Source: Cristatella mucedo
Lineage: Eukaryota; Bryozoa; Phylactolaemata; Cristatellidae
Length of the DNA: 64,000 bases
Assembly (NCBI GenBank): GCA_009760855.2
Contig: WPIO01000001.1
Coordinates: 665,001-729,000, forward strand
Direction: 5' to 3'
Below, piece after piece: positions 10,580 to 20,060 of this stretch. Positions within the stretch are counted from its first letter, which is position 1, and each line of letters starts with the position of its first letter. The notes beneath the pieces are model-generated. The model was not told where the DNA came from. It was given only the letters and a program-made list of their open reading frames with translations, and searched no databases. The translations under genes were made by a program, and so were the position numbers.

Positions 10580-11068
10580 TGTAGTTCGTATGCACGTATG
10601 TGTGTATGTATTGTATGCTGGCTCCTGACTTGTGAGCTTAAGCTCAAGGGAGTGTGTAGTTCGTATGTATGTATTGTATGCAGGCTCCTCTGATAAGCCA
10701 CTGGTGAGCTGTTAGATGCACCACCGAGAGGGGCCGGTGCACAGCTGTGATCCACCTGTGATTTGGTATGGACACAGACCCGTAACCAGCTGGTGGCCAG
10801 ATGGTGGATTCACCATCAGGGTCAGCCAGTGCACTGCTTTGGTCCGCCTTTGATGTGGCATTGACCAGCTGGTGGCCAGATGGTGGATTCACCATCAGGG
10901 TCGGCAGGTTCGCAGTTGTAGTCGATGAATCACCGGAGTTGACGGGGGACTGGGCAGTTTTGTGAGGATAGGGGCTGAGGGGAGCCGTGCGCTCTTGGGC
11001 TCCGTGCGTTGGGAATATACTGTTGGTGTTGGGCATCGGCCGGCTCTCTGCCGTGCGAACAAACTACT
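10580..11068 (+). repeat. Inner LTR element, 3' LTR
   Basis: Same length as the 5' LTR and alignable throughout. The AATAAA of the 5' LTR is AATATA here (about 11014). It ends AACTACT and is followed by the target duplication GGCAT. Confidence 0.85.
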
Positions 11069-11343
11069 GGCATTTTACTGGCGTTGGCCTCCACCACTTC
11101 GTTGGCAATCGCCGCATCCGTCTCATTGGCGTTCGCCGTCATCTCACTGGCGTTCGCCGTTGCCGCTTCTCGCTCGGCCGCCGCTGCCTTTATGGGCTCT
11201 GCCTCTGCCTCCAGCTCGGGCTCTGCCTCTAGCGTGGCGTCTGACTCCACTGATGGCACTGCTGCTGCTGCAAGCTCTGCTGCCGCTGCGAGCTCTGCCG
11301 CCGCTGCGAGCTCTGCCGCCGCTGCAAGCTCCCTGTGCTGCAC
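11069..11343 (-). pseudogene. Outer element gag-like frame, Ala/Glu-rich repeat part
   Basis: The minus-strand frame is rich in alanine and glutamate, with four tandem ELAAAA hexapeptides encoded by an 18 bp repeat, then EAEPELEAEAEP and an N/A/E-rich stretch. It is cut at 11074 by the inner element and continues in frame at 9312. It is separated by stops from the better-defined gag-like frame at 11402-11905. No family was recognised. Confidence 0.5.
11256..11333 (-). repeat. 18 bp tandem repeat encoding ELAAAA
   Basis: About four units of an 18-mer (GCCGCTGCGAGCTCT plus GCC type) preserve the reading frame on the minus strand and give ELAAAA repeats in the outer element's gag-like protein. 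Confidence 0.85.
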
Positions 11344-11401
11344 AGACTCTTCGGCCTATGCAGACTCTTCGGTCTGCACAGGCTCACCGGCCTGCGTCGC
11401 G

Positions 11402-11980
11402 TCAGTCCACCGGCTGGTCGCAGGTCAACGTCACCTTCCTGGCTTGCCCTGCATAGCAGGCCACTGCCTCTGTGGCGGATGCCGCCGACTCTGTGGCGGA
11501 TGCCGCCGACTCCGTCGCGGATGCCGCCGCCTCTCCGTGTGCAGTCTCACTGTCTGTCGACTCAGCCACACCTCTGACCGTCGCCTCGCACAACGCCGTT
11601 GCCCCATCGCGCACAATCGCCGCCTGGCCGTACGGCACAGCTTGAAGAGCCGTTGCTTCCTGCCACACGGCTGCGGCCTGGCAAACCTCTCTCGCCAGGC
11701 GCACCGTCGGTGATCGCTGCTGCCGCTTCCGGTCGTTCCAGTCGACTCTTTTAGGCCAACCAGCCTTTGCCCACAAAGCATGCAATAATCGCGCTCTATC
11801 GGCCTGTGGCGTCGACCGCTCCGGCGCCAACTCCTGCACTTTCCTGGCGGCACTCCGCAGGTCTGACTTTCGAAGCCTCTCCTCACCTTCGGGACTTGCA
11901 AACACTATGCCAAGCGTTGTACACAGCTGGGCGTTGTCCTCCTGGATCTCCTCTGGCAGGTACGACGCGTACGTAAATGC
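11402..11980 (-). pseudogene. Gag-like protein of the outer LTR element
   Basis: The minus-strand frame is open from about 11980 (annotatable start 11905) to a stop at 11402. Visible features are a charged helical N-terminal part (RKVQELAPERSTPQADR), a tryptophan-containing WAKAGWPKRVDWNDRKRQQ, then an alanine-rich C-terminus with ATESA repeats. Relatives occur in this window: a plus-strand remnant inside the inner element and a minus-strand remnant at 34620-34960 that aligns from KRQQ through the ATALCEA-like motif. Position after the leader of an LTR element suggests Gag, but no CCHC knuckle or capsid signature was identified; the function is inference. Confidence 0.55.
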
Positions 11981-12127
11981 ACAGTCTGACTAGAACACGT
12001 ATATGTATGCATGTCCTTTGTAGCTGGGTTGACGCCTTCCTCGCTGAGCTTTAGCTCCGACTTAAGCAGCCAGCTAAGAAAGTCATTCGGGCGTGGTAGT
12101 TTTCCAGCAGCATGTATACAGGGGCCA

Positions 12128-12157
12128 CGCAGTCGCTCCCGCCTAGAAATAGCTTTC
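12128..12157 (-). promoter_or_regulatory. Conserved leader immediately after the outer 5' LTR
   Basis: On the minus strand the LTR end is followed by GAAAGCTATTTCTAGGCGGG and AGCGACTG. The inner element has AAGCTATTTCTCGGCGGGAG and CGACTG at the same place, although its LTR differs. Conservation at the primer-binding-site position suggests a primer or packaging role; I could not match it to a tRNA 3' end. Confidence 0.5.
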
Positions 12158-12492
12158 TGAATAAACAGTGCTCTTCTAAATGCCTACGTACGCTGGCGCA
12201 GGCAGAACGCCAACACTGGTTCGCAGGAACGCATATTGTCGCGTGTGCCTTTAATGCTCCCTCAGACACAAATCCCCTCTGCCAGAATGGCGTTCCCTTC
12301 TCCCCCACTCCCTCCCAGCTACAACTCATCCCGTGAGTCAGCGGGAGAAAAATGCTGGCCTGTGGATAAACCGCAATCGTCAGACTGCAGCCGTGCACTG
12401 GCCTGTCCATAGGCCACTGCTTGTCTGCCTGCATTTGCAGTTTGCCGGCGTGCCCATCGATCTGAGTCATGCACAGAGAACCACAAACAATA
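12158..12492 (-). repeat. Outer LTR element, 5' LTR
   Basis: Direct repeat of 8753-9065, slightly longer (335 versus 313 bp) through small indels. In plus coordinates it begins TGAATAAAC and ends near ACAAACAATA. Confidence 0.8.
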
Positions 12493-12493
12493 C

Positions 12494-12560
12494 TGTGTAA
12501 CACCCACGTGGTCTTTATGACTTTGCGGAGTTACAGACGGAGATACATACAAACATACAA
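12494..12560 (+). mobile_element. CR1-like family B 3' tail, right half
   Basis: Starts TGTGTAACACCCACGTGGTC and continues through the family-B terminus (GGAGTTACAGACGGAGATA). It is the direct continuation of the half ending at 8752. Confidence 0.85.
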
Positions 12561-12964
12561 TGCTGTTCAGCTCCAGCCGGACTCAAATTACTCCGCCCCC
12601 CCCCGGCCAACGGGCGCGCTGAGTAATACCTCATTAGGCGCTGCAGTTGGACAGTATCGGCTGACTACGCTGGATTCAATTGCAACGGGTCAGCTGTGGT
12701 GACCTTACCCGCTAGTCCAGAAGCAAATGAAAGTTTCTGCTTGTTCACCGGCCTGCGTGGACGCTACCCATTCTCTCTGTATTCTTTCGCACTCCGGAGC
12801 TGCTTCTACGACGGCTTCTATATCCGTACGTACGCTCGCTCTCCCACGTTCTCCTGCGTACGATACAATACAGCCGTCGTCATCAGCACCAGAAGTCACT
12901 TGCGGGGGGGGGGGAGGCAACATCAATTTTCGTCACGCCACCATCGTGCGCACGAGCCCCCACA
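12561..12964. repeat. LTR3 left repeat
   Basis: Aligns with 13463-13999; includes GAGTAATACCTCATTAGG, GCAGTTGGACAGTATCGGCT, and a GTACGATACAATACAG segment. A partial minus-strand relative of that last segment occurs at about 15160-15190. Confidence 0.8.
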
Positions 12965-12975
12965 TATTGCTGAAC

Positions 12976-13087
12976 CTGACGATTGATTCGAACATACAAG
13001 CTGGCTCTAGCGAAAACAACCTGACGCGAATACTCAACTCAGCAACCGACCACCGACTCGACACTGAAACTCGTTGATGAACCAGCC
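12976..13087. repeat. Inverted copy of 13626-13738
   Basis: The reverse complement contains GAGTTTCAGTGTCGAGTCGG, then TGGTCGGTTGCTGAGTTGAG and TATTCGCGTCA. The direct-strand partner at 13626-13738 differs at only a few positions. The two arms could form a foldback with a roughly 540 bp loop. Confidence 0.85.
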
Positions 13088-13462
13088 ACGACCAACCGGT
13101 ACGCACTTCACAACTACCCTGCCACACGGCGCTCGTCGGCGACGCCCCCCTTAACAAATGTGCTGTCGTCTATGTCTCAGCGCCGCCGCCGACCAGGTGC
13201 TGATTGGCCCCGACTACTCCGGCACTATGCGCTGGATGAAGATGCACGCCCCAACGTAGGTGCTGCACGGCTGCTATGCCGCTGCGTACGGCGGCCGATC
13301 ACATCACGGCTTCGAACGACACCTCAACCGCGCTCGGTTTCATGATAGCCTCGACCTCGCTACACGCTCCTGTTTGTGATAACTTTGCCTGGTTTTTCCG
13401 TCGCTTGTCTCTCGCCGAGTGACTGGAAGGGAGAATCTGTATGGGCGTGGCCACGCCCAAAA

Positions 13463-13999
13463 TGCTGTTCAGCCCCAGCCAGACTCACATCACTCGGTAT
13501 CCCCCCCCCGGCCAACGGGCCCTCTGAGTAATACCTCATTAGGTGCTGCAGTTGGACAGTATCGGCTGACTAAGCTGGATTTAATTGCAACGGGTGAGCT
13601 GAGGTCGCGTGACCCGCTGGGTCATGGTTAGTTCGTCACCGAGTTTCAGTGTCGAGTCGGTGGTCGGTTGCTAAGTTGAGTATTCGCGTCAAGTTTTCGG
13701 TCCAGCAAATTTGTATGTTCAAATCAATCGTCAGGTTGCAGTACGGTAGTTTCTGCTTGTCCATCGGCCTGTGTGGACGCTTTGTCCTCACTCTCACTCT
13801 TTATTTCTCTCTCTTTCTCTTCTTTACGTGCGCTTCGGAGCGGATCCCACGACGGCTTTCACTCCATCCGAATGTACGCTCGCTCGCTCCCGTGGTCGCC
13901 GGTGTACGGTACAATACTGTGGTCATCATCAGTACCTCAGTTTAATTGTGCAGGGCTTTGTTTTTCGTCGAGCAGCCATCATGAGCACGAGCCCCCACA
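13463..13999. repeat. LTR3 right repeat
   Basis: Longer member of the LTR3 pair, containing the extra segment 13626-13738 that is missing from the left repeat. Confidence 0.8.
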
Positions 14000-14005
14000 A
14001 TACAA

Positions 14006-14200
14006 TGCTAATAAAAACGGCATGGACTAGTTGGCAGAGGGAAAAAAGTAATGAGAAGCCGCCCGCCGCCCAGGTTTAGACCGGGGTTTACGGTACTCGC
14101 ATTTGACGCACGAGGTCAAGGTGATCGATCGCCTTTAACTACCGACGTCAGGGATTCATGCAGCATTATGCAAAGCGCCTGGATCGATATTGCGTACCTT
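14006..14200 (+). repeat. Unit C continuation, resembles 53464-53660
   Basis: AATAAAAACGGCATGGACT, AAAAGTAAT-GAAGCCG, GGTTTAG-CC-GGG and the GCATTTGACGCACGAGGTCAAG segment match the sequence that directly follows unit C in the right copy. There it joins the 3' block without interruption; here the family-B tail and three LTR elements lie between. Confidence 0.65.
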
Positions 14201-14640
14201 TTTTGGCGGCTCGGACACCAAGCACGTGACGGTACACAAACGACAAAAGGCAGACGCCAAGGCTTCAACACTCATGCATCCTGTCAACGCTCGCAGGGTT
14301 ACGCTGCACAGCCATTCTCCCCTTCGTCCAATTTTTACCTTCCTGCTCCTATCCAGAGAGTGTCTCACCTCGTAAGACATTAAATCATTCAGCCACAATT
14401 CCATATAACCCATAAACCCGTAAACCGTTAGAAACCAGACAGCTACCTGCCATTAAAATCAAGATCACAAATTTCAGCAGTAAAAAACTTATTATCAAAG
14501 CAGCATCTAAATCCACTCAAGCGAAAAACCCTTTAGAACACTGCAGCAAAATCCCATTCCAGCATCTACCGTTAACACGAGAGGCACTTAAAACAAAATA
14601 ACACGCTCTCCTGATCTTGAGTCACAACCCGAAGAGGAAC
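14200..14640. other. No recognisable feature
   Basis: Short frames only, no repeat match noticed. Confidence 0.4.
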
Positions 14641-14661
14641 GTTAACACGCTGTTCCGATGG

Positions 14662-15190
14662 TCAGGCTACCTCACAGCCCCCTCGAAGGAGGCACGCTGG
14701 AGCACGATCCTTAGCAACCGTAAGGCTGCTGAATCCAGCAGTCTCATTGTACCACCGGGGTGTTGCTACTAGTCTTTCCCCAGTGCCAGGGGTTAGGTCC
14801 ATGTCTCCTTCCTCTTCCACCCGCCGCTGGGCAAGTATCGAGCGTGCCTTCTTAAGGATCGCATAGCACTCTCCTGTCGAAGCCTGTTCACTCCCAGCCA
14901 CCGTCTTCTCCGGAACCATCGGCGCCGACTGACTGGCCGCAGGCGCTGTCTGGCTCTCCACTGGTGCTTCCCCGGTCGGATCACTTCTCCAGCGGATTCC
15001 GCCGTTTCTCTAGTGGGCACCGCTGCTTCTCTGGTGGACGCTACCACTTCTTTGTCGGAGAGATTGAGAATTTCGGCCCGCTGTAGGGGCCCACTCGTAC
15101 TGCTGAAGCCTGACGAATGACAATAAACAGTTGTTGGCACTGGCCACACAATCTCGAGGTGGTAGAGATGACGGCTGTATTGTAACCGCA
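14662..15190 (-). pseudogene. Unassigned minus-strand frames, possible retroelement coding remnant
   Basis: Overlapping minus frames (14662-14961 and 14793-15191) suggest one coding sequence with a frameshift near 14.9 kb. It shows charged, helical text such as ECYAILKKARSILAQRR followed by an acidic EEEGDMDL. Just upstream (about 15160-15190, minus) lies a stretch resembling the end of LTR3 repeats, which hints that this is the interior of another LTR3-related element. No family was recognised and no catalytic motif is present. Confidence 0.35.
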
Positions 15191-15199
15191 CAGGTGCTC

Positions 15200-15955
15200 A
15201 TTTCCCGGCGCTCTACCGATGGATCGTGCAGTGCAGCACTGTGGTGCTGTTAATAACACAAGCGGCCACAGCTGGGCCCCAAAATTGACAGCTTATTGTG
15301 GGCCTATCAGTAGCGGTTACGCGCCAGCGAAAGTGCTTTAAGCGGCGTGGGAACCGGATTGACAGAGTTAACTGCGCTAACTCCCGAAACCCGAGTATAA
15401 TAAACAACCCTATGCCCACACCGCTAGCGATGGTCCCGACCCCGAAGGTCGACCGCTACAGCAGCCCAAGATACAAGCAGCTAATTGAGTATCCGGTAGA
15501 GCACAACTGAGCAGTCCAAGTTGCACTTAGTGGTTCGTCGCCGTAAGTTCGAACTATCGTGCTCTCTAAGAGTACTCTCTCGCGTCGACTACGGAAGCTG
15601 CAGCCCGAGCTTTGCCAGTCATCTCCCTTATATTCAATCTTATCTGAACTCCTGACCTCGCGAGTAGCAGCTATTTTCTTGTCCCCCACTTGGCCTCGAC
15701 TTGGTGTCCGTTCCCAGGCTTATTCGTTTCCGCCTGTACGTTATTAGATGGCTCCTTCACCAGCTTGCCACACTCTTGCTCTTCGTTCATGAAGCACATC
15801 AGTCGCTCCACATTGTGGCCGCTCTTTGTCTGCCCAAAGCTCCATTCTAACTGAAGGAGATCTCGCTATGAGACTGACAACCCGCTCCCCTCCCGGTTAA
15901 CTAACCTGACCCCTACCCGAGTCGGCTTGGCTAGATCCGCCCGCTATGATTCGCT
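15200..15955. other. No recognisable feature
   Basis: Only short, unsupported frames; no clear match to other repeats in the window. Confidence 0.35.
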
Positions 15956-15959
15956 CTAG

Positions 15960-18900
15960 GTTCCCTAGTCGAACCTATTAAAGTTGTATCTCGGTTGTAA
16001 CCTGAGAGCTGCCCCTGAGCAGTATTCATTTGCGGGCGTAGCAGATGACACGGTAGCCTACGTAACGGATGGTCGAAGCCATCATGTGTGGTGCTCCGGA
16101 GCACTGGTTCGACGAGAGATAAGAGAGAATATAGCGTGCATGCAGGCCGACATGAAAGCAATAATTCAATTGTGTGGCAAGGAAATGTCAAAAGCCGGCA
16201 CGGGGAGCGCCGCTTGGGTAAACAGAAACCAGTCTGTTGGGAGTGGAACTGCGAGATGGCACTGACACGCCCACACGCCCTCCCAAAGTGTGCAGCATCC
16301 CTATGGGACGGTGACAACAATTTCCGGTTCGTCAAATATGGCATCCGTTCCGATTTTCACGGCCATTCATCGCTATAGAGACGCTACCCAATAGCTTCGC
16401 TCCACAACCACACGTGGCTGCTTAAGCCCGGACCCGATGACTTGCTTCGACGGCATGTCAGTCGTTGCGTGGCACGGTTGAGCTCAATAACTTTCGGTGG
16501 GCTCAAGTCATTTGAGCGCAGTGAAAGTATCTAGTAGCCGGTGGAGCTGGCCAGGGCGTGCAGCGGATTGTCCAGGTAGGCGAGGATAGCGTCGACGCTA
16601 AATGCAGACTGGCCATACCGTGTGTATAGCTTCCAGTAGTTGCTGAAGGATTCCCGCTAGCACCTGAGACTTACCTTAAAGTTGTGCAGGGATTGCAGTG
16701 CTTAGTGAACTGCGTGCTATCAAACTTATTGCCAGAAACAGAGGCAAGCGTTGCAATGTAATAGGGAGCCACATAATAATTTAAAAAGGTTCCGTCGCTG
16801 TTACCCAAAGAACGACCAAACAGCTAGCAATGGTGGCATCGGGTACCTCTTTTAAGGCTTTTGTGGGCTCAAAGATTTTAAATGACAATCTTCGTTTGCC
16901 CATACCAATTAAATTGACTTTTCAGGGATTGTGCATCGCGAAAAGCCATTTCGACGTGCAGTGGACCATTTTTTCGTTTATAGCCCTTATTTGGAGGTAA
17001 TACTTTTGTAACGTCGCAACCCTGAGCTGACGCGGTTTGAAGCTACGGAAAATGTCGATGGCCCGAGTAGCAGTAGGGGCAAATTGCGGGCATTTAATTT
17101 ACAGGGCAAAACAAGCGATTTCCGAATATTATAAATTTGGTAAAACTTGCCAAACCGGACCCTTACTGTTTTGCTTTGCTCATAAACATAGCAATTTCTG
17201 AACTGCAGTATCCTTTAAGCTATGTACCACTATCCAAATAATGGATTTGAACTAAAAATGAAAAGAGACTGCGGAGCCAAGTGTAGTTTATAACAATCTT
17301 TTTAGGCTAAGTAAAATCCTTCTGAAATGGACTGTGAATTTTAGCATAACATGTCCTTACCTAGTGATCTATCTGATTAATTTTCTAGTCTCTTTGCGGA
17401 CACGGTAGACATGATCAAGAAGTCCATCCCTAGAGTGGCAGCATCCACCCTGGAGTCTCATTCCTCAATTTCAAGCATCAGTTCAATGTCTTCATTCGAA
17501 ATGGTCACTATATAGGTCGTCCTGAAATTCATAACCCAATAAAAGAAGACTAGTCCTTTTGATAATATCTCTACTGTACTGCTTCTAAGATACATAGATT
17601 TGCTGCGGCCATGCATAGTTAAATTTATAAGCATGTCACCAGCCTCATATCATCACCCAGCATCTTTCAAAATGGGTGCAGTCAAGTAACTACCCACCAA
17701 AGAAACAATAGACCAAGACAACCTGGGCGACGTCCGTCCAGTCTCCCTAATACCGCTCGAATAAAAAATATTGGAAAAAGTTGCAGCAGACCAGTGAAGA
17801 TCCTATAGTAAGTTCCAGTCTGGTTTTAGAGTGTATAACGACCTACTTTGGAATGAAGACTTGAACTGAAACTGAAACTGAAAACTGAAACTCCCCTCCT
17901 CCGTGATACCACAGACATTGTAGGCAGCAACGATGGCCGGAATGTCACTGCCAGAGTGCTACTAGATAAACCAGATGCCTTCGACACCGTCGATGGAAAT
18001 ATCTACATTGAACGTTTGAGAAAAATATTATTTGGGCAGACGAGGGACTGGCATGGCATAAATCGTACTTGTCCGCTCGTGTTCAATCCGTCTCGTGTGG
18101 GATCGAGACTCATTCACCAGACCAGTCAGCTGTGGAGTGCCTCAAGGGCCCGACATCCGCACTTTACCATTTTCCATGTATGCTTTACTTCGGGGCAAGT
18201 GATACAGGCCCACCTAATAGAGTATCAGTTTAATACTTACGATACTCATATGTATGTGTCTTTTAAACTGTTGGAATATGCTGCAGCGACTGATAAATTG
18301 AATGCACGCCTTGCAAAAATTTGACCCTGAATGTAAAAAAATTCCCATATAACTAACGGTAATATAACAAAAGCACAGCCAATTTGAAACCGCAGCGGCG
18401 TAGCTGGACTATAAGTCTTTTATTTCTAATAGGTGATGTGTAGTGCCACCGTAACCATGTGCATGGAATTTAGATATCGTCGACAGATGGCTAACTTTTT
18501 TGAAAGCCTCATTGAGAAGACTGCTTCCGCTGCTATCCCCTACGTCTGATCCCAATCTAAGATTAGTAACTTTGTTCAAAGGTGGCTTGCAAATAATTTA
18601 ATTAAATAGGTCTTTAGTGTTTTCACGGCTTGATTATTGTAATTCAATTTTGGCTAGGTTACCGAAAAAATCACAATGAAACTTGCACCTGGCAATACTG
18701 TAAGGCTAGCTGACAAATTCCAGAGGCCTTAAAGTGTCTAATTTTCTGGACGAGATTGAAAAACTGCTGATTGATCAACAGATGCAGAGTTTTAGTGCTG
18801 ACCAGAAATGCCTGGCTAAGCTTGGTTATTTTTTACCTTCTTATGCCACGACATCTATTCTCGGGCTGCCGACTACGGGACATCATTTCCAGCTTTCATG

Positions 18901-19160
18901 GGCTTTTACTTCCATGCTACTAGCTACTGTCCTGTACGCCTGCTGCCTTTCCTACAGTAACTGGCGCAGCAGCATCAGGCCACTAATGTATCCCTCACAT
19001 GCAGCAGGTGGTTGGGCAATTGACTCGGTACAGCATTAGACCCTTGATGTAAGGATGCTGCCCGACACAGCTGCACTCGAGACGAGACATAGGAGACGCA
19101 CACTGAATCGTCGCGCCTTGTGCAGCATCAACTCTGCCTCAAGTTGCTGCTCGCCCAGCC
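15960..19160 (+). mobile_element. CR1/L2-like non-LTR retrotransposon, long degenerate copy
   Basis: The 5' 1.5 kb (15960-17560) aligns with 55430-57100: TGGCTGCTTAAGCCCGGACC and GATGA at 16408, TGGCCAGGGCGTGC near 16550, TGGCCATACCGTGTGTATA near 16610. RT-like coding follows: FFADTVDMI-KSIP near 17390, an SVFKMG-like entry near 17660, AFDTVD near 17975 and a very degraded YxDD region near 18240 (YDTHMY). The family-B 3' region begins near 18830 but is interrupted at 18928 by an LTR fragment. Stops are frequent. No endonuclease motif was recognised in the 5' part. Confidence 0.7.
18928..19130 (+). mobile_element. Probable solo LTR of the 36 kb LTR family
   Basis: Resembles the LTRs at 35978 and 37741: TGT...CCTGCTGCC at the start, GCAGCAGGTGGTTGGGCAATTGACTCGG, and CCCTTGATGTAAGGATGCTGCCC. 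It interrupts the family-B CR1 tail. The right boundary and any target duplication are unclear. Confidence 0.6.
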
Positions 19161-19164
19161 CTTA

Positions 19165-19240
19165 AGTGATAATAATTATGCACTTGATAAAGCACCCTCA
19201 GAGAGCTCAATCTCTTTCTAGGTGCTTTACATTTAGTTCC
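19165..19240 (-). mobile_element. CR1/L2-like family A tail
   Basis: Reverse complement of the family-A terminus: AATAATTATGCACTTGATAA, AGCACCCTCAGAGAGCTCAA, TCTCTTTCTAGGTGCTTTAC. Confidence 0.85.
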
Positions 19241-19269
19241 GTGAAAGCCGGGTAGCCACAAGGAAAAAG

Positions 19270-20060
19270 TAATAGGGCGTCTAAGGCCGAGTCCCGAGTC
19301 ACTGTAATTTAAGTAAAGGAGGCTTTAAAGATATTTTGACTTGAAATTAATTTAGCTGGACGCTCATGGTTTCTCCCGTGGGGCGCACGAGCCCCTCCTA
19401 GCCCCCGCGACTGGCTACTCTTAAGCAACCTTCAATCCATGTGGCTCTCACATTTGAGAATGTAATAGGGCAAGTTAAATTCGGCCTCCAGTAGGTCTGA
19501 CCACTGCGGATACTTGTCGCTTCTTTACGGTGCAAATTAGACAAGTGGGGTAAATACCTTGAGCGTCTAGTTCGAGAACATTCTCAGAAGTAACCGTTTC
19601 AGTTTCAGTGGTGCTGTAGTGACTCTGAATGCGAGAGCGATTATCGCTCGAAGTATTTCTCTCGGCCAAGGAATTTCCAGCTGCACATTGCTCCCGAAAA
19701 CTCAAATCTATTCTTTTTTACTACCACGACAACTTGGACAGTAAATTCTCCCAGTCCAGTTAGAAGAAGTGGAAGTAGATCGATCATATTGGGTTAATGC
19801 TTCGTGGCTCTGATGTTGGTCGGAGGTTGACATCGGCTAGTCGTAACGGCCCGAAATTTCAAGTGAAGCGAAAGAAGAAAGATGACTTCGCCGGGCATGT
19901 GCTCGGTTACGTGCATCGATAATAGACCACGGAGCGTGGGTAAGAAAACCCCTACCAAACTTCTATGCCCGGATGTTGGCAGTGATTGAGGCAGGCCACT
20001 TCAGCCGTGCAGAGGTGTGACTTTCCGGTTATTTCCGGTTGGAGGTTCAGCTTAAGGAAG
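19270..20060 (+). repeat. Unknown 0.8 kb repeat, copy 1
   Basis: Aligns along its length with 63180-64000: GCGTCTAAGGCCGAGTCCC, TATTTTGACTTGAAATTA, GGACGCTCA, CATTTGAGAATGTAATA, the GATGTTGGTCG-A-GTTGACATC segment and AATCGATAATAGACC-like sequence. No coding potential is shared. It follows CR1 3' ends in both places. Family unknown to me. Confidence 0.8.

Larger units (their letters stand above)
9313..11068 (+). mobile_element. Nested non-autonomous LTR retrotransposon (inner element)
   Basis: Two 489 bp direct repeats (9313-9801 and 10580-11068) begin TGTAGTT and end AACTACA (AACTACT in the right copy). They are flanked by a perfect 5 bp duplication GGCAT at 9308-9312 and 11069-11073. The internal part is 778 bp and starts with the same leader as the outer element (AAGCTATTTCTCGGCGGGAGCG). 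It carries a degraded plus-strand gag-like sequence related to the outer element's gag-like frame. No pol is present. The right LTR may start 20 bp earlier, because its first 20 bases are duplicated. Confidence 0.88.
8753..12493 (-). mobile_element. Non-autonomous LTR retrotransposon (outer element of a nest)
   Basis: Two direct repeats (8753-9065 and 12158-12492) flank the element and read TG...CA on the minus strand. The minus orientation is set by a purine run AAAGGGGA directly upstream of the left repeat (3' LTR) and by a leader after the right repeat, AAGCTATTTCTAGGCGGGAGCG, shared with the inner element. It splits a family-B CR1 tail, with TGTGT on both sides (8748-8752 and 12494-12498, one extra base on the right). 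A gag-like frame is present but no reverse transcriptase, protease or integrase. Without the nested element it would be about 2.0 kb. Confidence 0.8.
12561..13999. mobile_element. Third small LTR-like element (LTR3), non-coding interior
   Basis: Direct repeats 12561-12964 and 13463-13999 begin TGCTGTTCAG and end CCCCCACA. A perfect 6 bp duplication ATACAA lies on both sides (12555-12560 and 14000-14005). The 498 bp interior has no credible frame. The left repeat lacks about 120 bp present in the right one; an inverted copy of that missing piece lies in the interior (12976-13087 versus 13626-13738). Both orientations read TG...CA, so the strand is undetermined. Confidence 0.8.
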
